DNA from: Mycobacterium sp. 852002-51057_SCH5723018
GTDB lineage: Bacteria > Actinomycetota > Actinomycetes > Mycobacteriales > Mycobacteriaceae
Assembly (NCBI RefSeq): GCF_001667035.1
Contig: NZ_LZIR01000008.1
Span: forward strand, 186,001-250,000
Direction of reading: 5' to 3'
DNA length: 64,000 nucleotides
The position numbers and the translations under genes are program-made. Below the pieces are notes generated by a model that had not been told where the DNA came from, did not search any database, and saw only the letters and a program-made list of their open reading frames with translations. Shown here piece after piece: positions 19,794-27,435 of this stretch; position 1 is the stretch's first letter; each line of letters begins with the position of its first letter.

Positions 19794-21292
19794 TGGCACT
19801 CCCGAAGCACCAAAGCCACGGCGTCCTCGAGGGTTTCGGCGACCCGCGCGTGCGCGCGCGCGTGGTGGATCTCGCCCGGCAGGGTCCGCCCGGTGGGCAC
19901 CAGCACGGCCTTCGCGTCGGCGGCCAGCGCGGCCTGCACGTCGCCGCCGGTGTCGCCGATCATCACGCACCGGGTGGGCGGTACCGCCAGCGCCTCGGCC
20001 GCCGCCAGCACCATCCCCGGGCGCGGTTTGCGGCACCCGCAGCCGTCGGACTCCCCGTGCACACATACCTGCCAGGTGTCGAACGGCCCGAGGACTTCGT
20101 CGACCCGGGCGTTGACGGCGGTGAGCTGGTCCGGACTGACCAGCCCGCGCGCCACGCCGGACTGGTTGGTCACGACCCCGAGCAGCAACCCCCGCCGGCG
20201 CAGGCGGGCCAGCGCCCGCCCGGCGCCGTGGGTGGGCCGCACGCCCGCGGGGTCGTTGAGGTACGGCTCATCGACAATCAGGGTGTCGTCGCGGTCGAGC
20301 AGCACGGCCAGCGGTGGGTCGCGCCGGGCCCGGCGAAACGTCCACTCGCCGGCCAGCCGGTGGGCGACCGCGACCGGCGGGATGAGAACGCTGGTCACCG
20401 AAAGTCGAAGCGCCTCAACGGCGGACCGCGGGCCGGCCAGCCAGCGCCTGGCCGCGAATTCCGCCGTCAGCCCCACCCAGAGCGCCGCCGCGGCGCGGGC
20501 CACCAGGCCCCGGCGCCCCAGCGCGGCGGCGATGGCGACCCCGCCGGCCGCCGTGGTCGCGGCGTGCGCCGGCATCCTGCCGGGGCCCTCGCCGACCTTG
20601 GTGCGCCAGGATCGGCCATGCTTGCGGCGCATCAGGGCGTTGTCGCGGTTGCCCACCTGGGCGCGCACGCTGGACCGCCAGGTGGCGCGGGCGACGGGGT
20701 GGGTGCTGCGACGCTCGCCGCGCGCGATCTGACCGCCGGCCTCCGTGATCCGCACCGCCAGGTCGGAGTCTTCGCGGTAGGCGCGGGGGAACCGCTCGTC
20801 GAAGCCGCCGACCGCGACCAGGACGTCGCGGCGATACGCCATGTCGGCGGTGATCCAGCGCGCCCCGGCCAGTCGCAGGGTCCGGCGCTCGTCGTCGGTG
20901 GGCCGGCGCGAGGTCTCCGCCGGCACCTCGATCACCGCCTGCGAGCCGACCGCGCCCGCCGCGTCGGCGGCGTCCAAGTCGGCCGCCAACGCCGATAACC
21001 ACCGCGGATCGGGCTCCACATCGTCGTCGAGGAAGCACACCCAGCGCGTGGTGGCGGCGCGCCATCCGACGTTGCGCGCGGCGGCCGGTCCGCGCCCGCC
21101 GCTGCGCAGCACCCGAATGGCCAAGCCCGTGGTGAGCGGGAGGGCGGTGGTCGGGTTTGGCCGGTCGTCGACCACCACCACGTCCACCGGCGCCGGACCC
21201 GAGCCGCGCTCGAGCGCGATCAGCAAGCGGCGCAAGGACTCTCGGCCGACTGTGGCCACCACGATCGCGTAATCGGACGGTCTGGACGTCAT
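19790..21292 (-). CDS. Fusion of GT2 glycosyltransferase and heptose-bisphosphate phosphatase (GmhB)
   Basis: 500 aa. Residues 1 to about 260 are a family 2 glycosyltransferase: VVATVGRESLRRLL, VVVVDDRPNP, the DDD metal motif in CFLDDDVEPD, and FPRAYREDSDLAVR. A linker of about 60 residues is followed by an HAD phosphatase (about 328-500) of the GmhB type, with nucleophile Asp333 in DRDDT, VTNQSGVARG, the zinc loop C410-V-H412...C418-G-C420 and KPRPGM, and GDTGGDVQAA. GmhB usually has DRDGT; here Gly is replaced by Asp. It would dephosphorylate heptose 1,7-bisphosphate between the two HldE steps. ATGA overlap with the carbamoyltransferase. Confidence 0.88.
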   Translation of the reverse strand: MTSRPSDYAIVVATVGRESLRRLLIALERGSGPAPVDVVVVDDRPNPTTALPLTTGLAIRVLRSGGRGPAAARNVGWRAATTRWVCFLDDDVEPDPRWLSALAADLDAADAAGAVGSQAVIEVPAETSRRPTDDERRTLRLAGARWITADMAYRRDVLVAVGGFDERFPRAYREDSDLAVRITEAGGQIARGERRSTHPVARATWRSSVRAQVGNRDNALMRRKHGRSWRTKVGEGPGRMPAHAATTAAGGVAIAAALGRRGLVARAAAALWVGLTAEFAARRWLAGPRSAVEALRLSVTSVLIPPVAVAHRLAGEWTFRRARRDPPLAVLLDRDDTLIVDEPYLNDPAGVRPTHGAGRALARLRRRGLLLGVVTNQSGVARGLVSPDQLTAVNARVDEVLGPFDTWQVCVHGESDGCGCRKPRPGMVLAAAEALAVPPTRCVMIGDTGGDVQAALAADAKAVLVPTGRTLPGEIHHARAHARVAETLEDAVALVLRECQ

Positions 21293-22929
21293 CGGCGTCG
21301 CCTGAGCACGTAGGGGCCGATGGCCAGCACGTCGATCGGGGAGCTGCCGAACACCTCGAGCGCGTCGCGCGGCGTGTCCACCATGGGCCGCCCGGCGGTG
21401 TTGAAGCTGGTGTTGACCACCACCGGGACCCCGGTGCGCTCGGCGAAGCGGCTGATCGTGGCGTGCAGCCGCGGATCCGTTGCCTCCTCGACGGTTTGGA
21501 TCCGCGCCGTGCCGTCGACGTGGGTGACCGCGGGGATGCGGCCGCGCCAGTCCTCGGCGACGTCGTGCACGAACAGCATGTACGGACTGGGAAGAGGTCC
21601 GCGCGAGAAGATCTCGGCGGCCCGTTCGGCCAGGACCATCGGGGCGACCGGCCGGAACTGTTCGCGTCCCTTGACGTTGTTGAGCCGCTCCAGGTTGGCG
21701 GGGTGGCGCGGGTCGGCCAGCAGGGATCGGCCGCCCAGGGCGCGCGGGCCGAATTCGGCGCGGCCCTGGAACCATCCGATCAACCGGTTGTCGGCCAGCG
21801 CGTCGCCGATCGCGGCGGCCAAGTCGTCGGGGCGCTCGTAGTCGACGGCCGCGTCGTCGAGCGCCGCCCGGATCTGTTCGTCGGACCAGCCGCGGCCCAG
21901 CTGCGCCGAGGGCATCGGCGCGACCGGCTCGCCGAACGCGGCGGCCAGACTCAGCGCCGCCCCCAGCGCCGTGCCGGAATCGCCGGCGGCCGGCTGCACC
22001 CACACCCGGTCGAAGCCCGACTCGGCGTAAATGCGGGTATTGGCAACGCAGTTCAGCGCCACACCGCCGGCCAGGCACAGGGCATCGCCGTCGGTACGGT
22101 CGCGCAGCCAGCCGACCAGGTCGAGCAACACCTCTTCGACGACACGCTGCACGCTGCAGGCGAGATCGGCGTGCACCGGGTCGAGCGTGCGTTCGTCCGG
22201 CCGGCGAGCGGGCGCCAAATCGTCCCAGGCGATCGGCTCGGTGCGAAAGCCGCCGTCGCCGCAGGCGTACACGCGCTCCCGTAGCTGCTCGGCGAACCGG
22301 GGGCTGCCGTAGGAGGCCATGGCCATCACCTTGTACTCGTCGCTCGAGCGCGCGAAACCCAAATGCTCCGTGAGGCTTTCGTAGAGCAAGCCCAGCGAGT
22401 GCGGCAGGGCCTGGGAAGCCAGTATGTCGAGCTTGTGGTCCCGGTACACCCCGGCGAGCATCGAGGTGCGTTCGCCGCGGCCGTCGACCACCAGCACCGC
22501 GGTGTCCTGGTGCGGTGAGGCGAGCGCCGTCGATGCCGCGTGCGCGACATGGTGGCGGACGTGGCGCACCACGGCGGGATTGAGGCCGGGCACCGCCGTG
22601 GCCAGGAAGCGCGGTGCTCGCTCGGCATACATGGTGCGCAGGTGCTCCCAGTCCCGGTCGAGGCCGGCCGGGTCGACCGGCTCCTCGTACATCAGCGCAG
22701 GATCGTACGAGTATCCGACGGCATCGATTTCGCGCGGCTCCACCCCGGCGTGATCCAGACACCAGCGGATGGCCGCGACGGGCAGCTCCCACGTGGAGAA
22801 CGGAACCGCCTGCTTACCGTGCTTGCGCCGGGAGAATCGTTCTTCCTCGGCGGCCGCCACCACCTCGCCGTCGACTACCAGGGCCGCCGCCGAATCGTGA
22901 AAAACCGCGTTGACACCCAGAATTCGCAC
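21289..22929 (-). CDS. NodU/CmcH-family carbamoyltransferase
   Basis: 546 aa. An N-terminal Kae1-like domain has GVNAVFHDSAAALVVDG and the metal-binding His cluster in VRHHVAHAAS; the C-terminal YrdC-like/carbamoyl domain has RAEFGPRALGGRSLLADPR and VNTSFNTAGRPMV. Such enzymes move a carbamoyl group from carbamoyl phosphate, through carbamoyl-adenylate, onto a sugar hydroxyl, as in Nod factors, tobramycin and novobiocin. GTG start with GGAGG upstream. Embedded in the operon, it suggests that a sugar of the glycan, perhaps the heptose, is carbamoylated. Confidence 0.9.
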   Translation of the reverse strand: MRILGVNAVFHDSAAALVVDGEVVAAAEEERFSRRKHGKQAVPFSTWELPVAAIRWCLDHAGVEPREIDAVGYSYDPALMYEEPVDPAGLDRDWEHLRTMYAERAPRFLATAVPGLNPAVVRHVRHHVAHAASTALASPHQDTAVLVVDGRGERTSMLAGVYRDHKLDILASQALPHSLGLLYESLTEHLGFARSSDEYKVMAMASYGSPRFAEQLRERVYACGDGGFRTEPIAWDDLAPARRPDERTLDPVHADLACSVQRVVEEVLLDLVGWLRDRTDGDALCLAGGVALNCVANTRIYAESGFDRVWVQPAAGDSGTALGAALSLAAAFGEPVAPMPSAQLGRGWSDEQIRAALDDAAVDYERPDDLAAAIGDALADNRLIGWFQGRAEFGPRALGGRSLLADPRHPANLERLNNVKGREQFRPVAPMVLAERAAEIFSRGPLPSPYMLFVHDVAEDWRGRIPAVTHVDGTARIQTVEEATDPRLHATISRFAERTGVPVVVNTSFNTAGRPMVDTPRDALEVFGSSPIDVLAIGPYVLRRRR

Positions 22930-22937
22930 CGCGCCTC

Positions 22938-23936
22938 CTACTTCGTGAACTGCTCGGCGGCCGAGACGAAACCCCGGTGGGGGTCCTCCGCCGCTATGCG
23001 GAACCACTGCACGGTGGTACTCAGCCCGGTGCGGTAGTCGACCCGCGGCTCCCAGCCCAACTCCCGGCGGGCCAGCGTGATGTCCGGGCACCGGCGCTGC
23101 GGGTCGTCCACCGAGGGCGGGGTGAGCTGGATCGTGGAGTTACTGCCGGCCAGATCGCGGATCAGCTCGGCGACCGCCAGCACCGTGAGTTCGGCCGGGT
23201 TGCCGACGTTGACCGGGCCGCTGAAGTCGCTGTGCGCCAATTCGATCAGCGCTTCGACGGTGTCGTCGACATAACACAGGGAACGGGTCTGTAGGCCGGT
23301 GCCGGACACGGTCAGCGGGTCTCCGCGCAGCGCCTGGCGGCAGAACGTCGGAACCATCCTGCCGTCGTCGGGCCGCATGCCCGGCCCATAGGTGTTGAAG
23401 ATGCGGGCAACGCCGACATTGGCCCGGCCCAGGCGGTGATAGGCGAACGTCAGCGCTTCCGCATAGCGCTTGGCCTCGTCGTACATGCTGCGGGGGCCGA
23501 CCGGATTCACGTTGCCCCAATAACTTTCGTGCTGCGGATGCGCCTCCGGGTCGCCGTAGACCTCGCTGGTGGACGCCAAGACGAACCGCGCGCCGGCGCG
23601 TTCGGCGATCTCGAGCGCCGTCGCGGTGCCCACCGACCCGGCCCGCAGCGTCGCGATGGGCAACCGCTGATAATCGACCGGCGAGGCCGGCGACGCCAGG
23701 TGGAACACGGTGTCGAAGGACGTGCCGAGGATTTCGATCGCGCCTGGATCGCAAATATTATGCTGCACAAAGCGATACCCGGGCCGCCCGGCCAATCGGT
23801 CCGCGGCTCCGGGGGCGCTGGTGGACAGGTCATCGACGCTGACCACCTCGACGTCGGCGCCGAGCAGCCGCTCGCACAGATGGACCCCTAGGAAGCCGGC
23901 ACCGCCGGTGACCAGGACGCGGGATAGGGAACGCAT
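22938..23936 (-). CDS. UDP-glucuronate decarboxylase (UDP-xylose synthase)
   Basis: 332 aa extended SDR. TGGAGFLG (10-17) binds NAD; Glu125 in STSEVYG and Tyr152/Lys156 in YDEAKRYAEAL are catalytic; ESYWGNVNPVGPRS is the stretch characteristic of UDP-xylose synthases. It turns UDP-glucuronate, made by the dehydrogenase at the other end of the operon, into UDP-xylose. First gene of the nine-gene minus-strand operon; the ATG at 23936 lies 9 bases after a SigF-like -10 box, so leaderless translation is likely. An upstream in-frame extension is antisense to the GT2 gene and was discarded. Confidence 0.92.
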   Translation of the reverse strand: MRSLSRVLVTGGAGFLGVHLCERLLGADVEVVSVDDLSTSAPGAADRLAGRPGYRFVQHNICDPGAIEILGTSFDTVFHLASPASPVDYQRLPIATLRAGSVGTATALEIAERAGARFVLASTSEVYGDPEAHPQHESYWGNVNPVGPRSMYDEAKRYAEALTFAYHRLGRANVGVARIFNTYGPGMRPDDGRMVPTFCRQALRGDPLTVSGTGLQTRSLCYVDDTVEALIELAHSDFSGPVNVGNPAELTVLAVAELIRDLAGSNSTIQLTPPSVDDPQRRCPDITLARRELGWEPRVDYRTGLSTTVQWFRIAAEDPHRGFVSAAEQFTK

Positions 23937-23945
23937 CCGGCTTTG

Positions 23946-23970
23946 ATACCCGGCACTGCGGGGCTGAAAC
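23946..23970 (-). promoter_or_regulatory. SigF-type promoter of the heptose/xylose operon
   Basis: On the minus strand: GTTT (23970-23967), 15-base spacer, GGGTAT (23951-23946), then 9 bases to the ATG of the UDP-xylose synthase gene. It matches the SigF consensus exactly, only 3 bases from the -35 element of the divergent promoter. Confidence 0.65.
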
Positions 23971-23973
23971 CGG

Positions 23974-23998
23974 GTTTCGCCGACCGATTGCCGGGTAG
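23974..23998 (+). promoter_or_regulatory. SigF-type promoter of the divergent GT2 gene
   Basis: GTTT 23974-23977, 15-base spacer, GGGTAG 23993-23998, then 11 bases to the ATG at 24010. Back to back with the operon promoter on the other strand. Confidence 0.6.
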
Positions 23999-24009
23999 CC
24001 GCACCGGTC

Positions 24010-24912
24010 ATGGCAGCCTCGCCGAAAGATCCGCCTCGCACCTCGTTCGTCATCGCGACGCGTGACCGCTCCGCGGAGCTCTGCACCGTGCTGAGCCGCC
24101 TGCTGGCCACCACCGATTGCCCGATCATCATGGTGGACAACGCATCCCGTGACGATTCGGTGACGGCAGCCACCCGTATCGCCGACGCTGCCGCCGGTCG
24201 GGTGACCGTCGTCGGGCTGGACCGCAACGAGGGCGCGGTGGCGCGCAACATCGGCGTGGCGCACTGCAGCACACCGTACGTCGCCTTCTGCGACGACGAT
24301 TCGTGGTGGGAGCCGGGCGCTCCCGCGCGCGCCGAGGCGATCTTCGACGGGCATCCGAGTGTCGCGCTGCTGGCCGCCCGCACAGTGATGTGGCCCCAGC
24401 GGCGTGACGATCCGCTCGTCGCGGAATTCGCCGACAGCCCGCTCGGGCACGATCCGGACCTGCCGGGCCCGTCCATCCTGGGCTTCCAGTCATGCTCGGC
24501 GATGGTGCGCAAGGCGGCGTTCGAGGCGGTCGGCGGGTTCAGCCCCATCCTGCACTTCAGGGGCGAAGAGGATTTGCTCGCTTGGGATCTCGCTGCCTGC
24601 GGCTGGAACCTGTGCTTTTGCCCCGCATTGGTGGCATACCACCAACCTTCGCCGACCCGCTCACCCAGCCAGGTCCAGCAGGCGCGGGTCCGGCGCAACG
24701 CGCTGCTCACCGCGTGCCTGCGCCGGCCCGCCGACCGGTGCACCCGGGCCGCGGCCGGTCTCGCCTGGGCGGCCGCACACGACACTGCCCACGCCAAAGC
24801 GCTGCTCGAGGCCGTGGCCGCGCTGCCGGCCGTGCTTCGTGCCCGGAGGCGACTGCCCGATCCGGTGGAGCGATCGGTACGGATGCTGGAAAAACGCCGA
24901 GCCACAATATAA
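24010..24912 (+). CDS. GT2 glycosyltransferase
   Basis: 300 aa. A family 2, GT-A-fold enzyme: SFVIATRDRSAEL at the start, MVDNASRDDS, LDRNEGAVARNIG and the metal-binding CDDDSWW near 97-103, then FEAVGGFSP and FRGEEDLLAWDL in the acceptor half. The C-terminal 70 residues are helical. No membrane segment. It is transcribed divergently from the heptose/xylose operon from a shared 73-bp region with paired SigF-type promoters and so probably works on the same glycan. Confidence 0.88.
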   Translation: MAASPKDPPRTSFVIATRDRSAELCTVLSRLLATTDCPIIMVDNASRDDSVTAATRIADAAAGRVTVVGLDRNEGAVARNIGVAHCSTPYVAFCDDDSWWEPGAPARAEAIFDGHPSVALLAARTVMWPQRRDDPLVAEFADSPLGHDPDLPGPSILGFQSCSAMVRKAAFEAVGGFSPILHFRGEEDLLAWDLAACGWNLCFCPALVAYHQPSPTRSPSQVQQARVRRNALLTACLRRPADRCTRAAAGLAWAAAHDTAHAKALLEAVAALPAVLRARRRLPDPVERSVRMLEKRRATI

Positions 24913-24918
24913 CTCAGA

Positions 24919-26139
24919 TCACCCGGAGCGCGCGTTCGGCGTGCTCAACTCCCGGCGCGCCGGCGCCACCTTCTCGTAGACGCGTTCGGTGTCGGCCGCT
25001 ATCCGGTCCCAGGTGTATCGCGCCCGGGCGCGTTCCCGTCCGGCACTGCCCAGCACGTCGCGCCGTTGGCGATCGAGGAGCAGCGGGGCGATCGCATCCG
25101 CGAGGGCGCCGGCGTCCTTCGGCGGCACCAGGCGACCCGTCACGTCGTCGACGACGGTGTCACGGATCCCGCCGACCGCGGCGGCCACCACCGGTATCCC
25201 GCAGGCCATCGCCTCCAGCGGAACGATCCCGAACGGCTCGTACCAGGGGGTGCAGGCCACCAGGTCGGCGGAGCGCAGCACCGCGGGCATCTGGGCCCGC
25301 GTGATCCCACCGAGCAACCGCACCCGGTCGGCAACATGCAGGCGATCGGCCAGCTGCTGCAACTGTCGCGCGTGCGGGTCATGGTCCAGGGCCGAGGCGG
25401 CGGGCCCACCGACGATCAGCAGCTCGGCGTCCGGAATGCGCGGCAAGGCGCGGATCAGCGTCTCGAATCCCTTGCGCGGCACCAGCCGTCCGACGGAGAC
25501 GATCCGCTTGCGATCACCCCGCGGGGCCGCCGGTCCGTCCGGGCTGAACGCGTCGGTGTCGACGCCGCAGGGCACCACCGAGGTGCGCGACCGCGCGCGG
25601 CCCATTCGAACCAGTTCGAATACCTCGTCGGTACTGGTGGCGGCGACCCAGTCGGCGCCGCGAGCGACGCTGGTCTCCAGCCCGATGCGGCAGTCGGGGC
25701 TGGTGTCGTCGACGCCCTGGTGCAGCCTCTTGACCAGACCGAGCGCATGGAACGTCTGCACGGTCGGTATCCGGTGCGGCCGCGCGGCCCGCTGGGTGGC
25801 CAGGCCCGACATCCAGAAGTGTGCGTGAGCCACGTCGGGCGGTTCGGCCGTCCACCGCTCGTTCAGGTAATGCGCGAAGCCGTACATGTATTGCAGCAGC
25901 TGGTCTTTGGGCAGCACGCGGGCCGGCCCGGCGGGTACGTGCACCACGGAGTAGCCGTGTTCGGTCTCGACACACTCGGGCAAGTCCGCGTCGTCGCGGC
26001 GGGTGTAGACCACCACGTCGTGGCCGCGGCGGGCCAGCGCGGCCGACAGCTCGGCGACATGCACGTTCTGCCCGCCCGCGTCCACACCGCCGAGATGCGC
26101 CAGCGGGCTGGCGTGTTCGGAGATCATCGCGATCCTCAT
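24919..26139 (-). CDS. GT4 glycosyltransferase
   Basis: 406 aa GT-B-fold retaining glycosyltransferase. N-terminal HLGGVDAGGQNVHVAELS resembles sucrose-synthase and MshA-type enzymes; the donor domain shows VSVGRLVPRKGFETLIRAL, LLGGITRAQMPAVLRSAD and the E-x7-E motif in EPFGIVPLEAMACGIPVVA. The ATG at 26139 follows GAAGGGAGC. It lies 17 bp downstream of the next glycosyltransferase gene and is convergent with the GT2 gene. Donor sugar unknown. Confidence 0.88.
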   Translation of the reverse strand: MRIAMISEHASPLAHLGGVDAGGQNVHVAELSAALARRGHDVVVYTRRDDADLPECVETEHGYSVVHVPAGPARVLPKDQLLQYMYGFAHYLNERWTAEPPDVAHAHFWMSGLATQRAARPHRIPTVQTFHALGLVKRLHQGVDDTSPDCRIGLETSVARGADWVAATSTDEVFELVRMGRARSRTSVVPCGVDTDAFSPDGPAAPRGDRKRIVSVGRLVPRKGFETLIRALPRIPDAELLIVGGPAASALDHDPHARQLQQLADRLHVADRVRLLGGITRAQMPAVLRSADLVACTPWYEPFGIVPLEAMACGIPVVAAAVGGIRDTVVDDVTGRLVPPKDAGALADAIAPLLLDRQRRDVLGSAGRERARARYTWDRIAADTERVYEKVAPARRELSTPNARSG

Positions 26140-26156
26140 GCGGGCTCCCTTCTCGG

Positions 26157-27125
26157 TCAACTGCACCGTTCCTCGATCACTTGCTCCCATTCGGCGAGAA
26201 ACCGCTCCAGCCCGAAGCGGGCGGTGGCGAATTCGCGTGCCGCCTTGCCCGCGGCCTCCGCGGTCGCCTGGTCGTTCAGGAAGTCACGAAGTCCTTCGCC
26301 CAGGGCGGCGAGGTCGGCGCTCACGACGCCCGCTTCGCTCGGCACGACCAGGGGGGCCATCGTCGCGCCGACGACCACCACCGGCATTCCGAGGAGCATC
26401 GCCTCGATGAGCGAAAGGCCCAGCGAGGTCCAGCGGGCGGTGTGCAGATACACCCGCCGGCGGGCGATCTGGTCCCAGAGTTGTGGCGCCGCCACATCGC
26501 CGCGGCCGGTCACCGCGCCGCGGTCGGCGTACAGCCCGTCGGTGCCGATGCCCCACACGTCGATCTGCGCGTACGCCGACAACGGTTCCAACAGGTCGGC
26601 GCCCACGGTGCGGCCCCGGCGCACCGGCTCGTTGATCATCGTGGCCGCCCTCGGGATGTCCCCGGTGTAGCGCGGGCCGGGGTCGGCCATGCCATGGTCG
26701 ATCACCCGGGTGGGAGCCCGCCCGTTGTCCCACATCAGCCGGTTGAAGTCGGTGACATGGACCAGCAGGATGTCGCCGCGTTCCCCGACGGGGTGCCGGC
26801 TGCGTTCAGCATGCGGGCGCGGGGCGTTGTGCTCGACGTACACGGCGGGCAGGTCGACCCCCGCTCGGCGGCCCGCCCACCGGGCCAGCAGCGCGGCCTC
26901 GTCGGGGCGCTGCAACACCACCAGGTCGATGTCCTGCTGTCCCAGCTCGTCCAGCGCGATTTCGCGCGCGTTGGGCCACGAACGCCCGGCCAGCCCAATG
27001 CCGTCGGCGCCGCGGTCGGGGGAGACCGGAATCAAGTAACGGTGCCGGCCCGCCACGAATGCCTGCGTCCAGGATCCATGGATGTGCCAGAGCAAGACGT
27101 TCTTGGCCGGCCCTGAATTGAACAT
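26157..27125 (-). CDS. Glycosyltransferase (GT-B fold)
   Basis: 322 aa. The N-terminal half is weakly conserved (VLLWHIHGSWTQAFV, VYVEHNAPRP, HVTDFNRLMWD), but the C-terminal half has the GT4-like donor site VYLHTARWTSLGLSLIEAMLLGMPVVVVGAT. The family is mycobacterial/actinobacterial and not well characterised. Starts at ATG 27125, exactly 10 bases after a perfect SigF-type -10 box. First gene of a two-gene unit with the GT4 gene. Confidence 0.78.
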   Translation of the reverse strand: MFNSGPAKNVLLWHIHGSWTQAFVAGRHRYLIPVSPDRGADGIGLAGRSWPNAREIALDELGQQDIDLVVLQRPDEAALLARWAGRRAGVDLPAVYVEHNAPRPHAERSRHPVGERGDILLVHVTDFNRLMWDNGRAPTRVIDHGMADPGPRYTGDIPRAATMINEPVRRGRTVGADLLEPLSAYAQIDVWGIGTDGLYADRGAVTGRGDVAAPQLWDQIARRRVYLHTARWTSLGLSLIEAMLLGMPVVVVGATMAPLVVPSEAGVVSADLAALGEGLRDFLNDQATAEAAGKAAREFATARFGLERFLAEWEQVIEERCS

Positions 27126-27135
27126 GGCGGCCGAA

Positions 27136-27160
27136 ATACCCTATGGGTGATTCGCTAAAC
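27136..27160 (-). promoter_or_regulatory. SigF-type promoter of the two-gene glycosyltransferase unit
   Basis: Minus strand: GTTT (27160-27157), 15-base spacer, GGGTAT (27141-27136), 10 bases to the ATG. Perfect match to the consensus. Confidence 0.6.
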
Positions 27161-27435
27161 GCCGTCTCTGCCGGCGATCGGGGCCGTGCGTCGGCCCGCA
27201 GACCGCCGCGCGGCCGCCAGTTACGTTGTGGTGCAACATGTTTGATGCCAACCCGCACGTCCCGCCGGCCCGCGTGCGGTGGGACTATCCGTTATACGAA
27301 TCACCCGGCGCCGCAACGAAAACGCCCAGGCAGGCCCGCGGTGCACCGCCCATAGCACCGGGATTCTCGGGATGCCGGCCCGGAGAAACACTTCGCAGGA
27401 TGGACGGCCGCCCGCGTCGGGGTGGCCGCGCCGGT
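27161..27435. other. Intergenic region without recognised genes
   Basis: With the promoter above, this makes a 310-bp gene-free stretch between the glycosyltransferase and topoisomerase genes. A small inverted repeat GTTG-5-CAAC occurs near 27223. I see no coding or RNA gene. It is the right-hand boundary of the glycan locus. Confidence 0.4.

Noticed and set aside
19790..22792. A 1000-codon open frame suggesting a giant protein
   Set aside because: Only the last 500 codons (from 21292) have domains. The upstream part is a shadow of the carbamoyltransferase gene in another frame.
22938..24905. Long N-terminal extension of the UDP-xylose synthase frame
   Set aside because: It is antisense to the GT2 gene and runs across both promoters. 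The real start at 23936 sits 9 bases after a -10 box.
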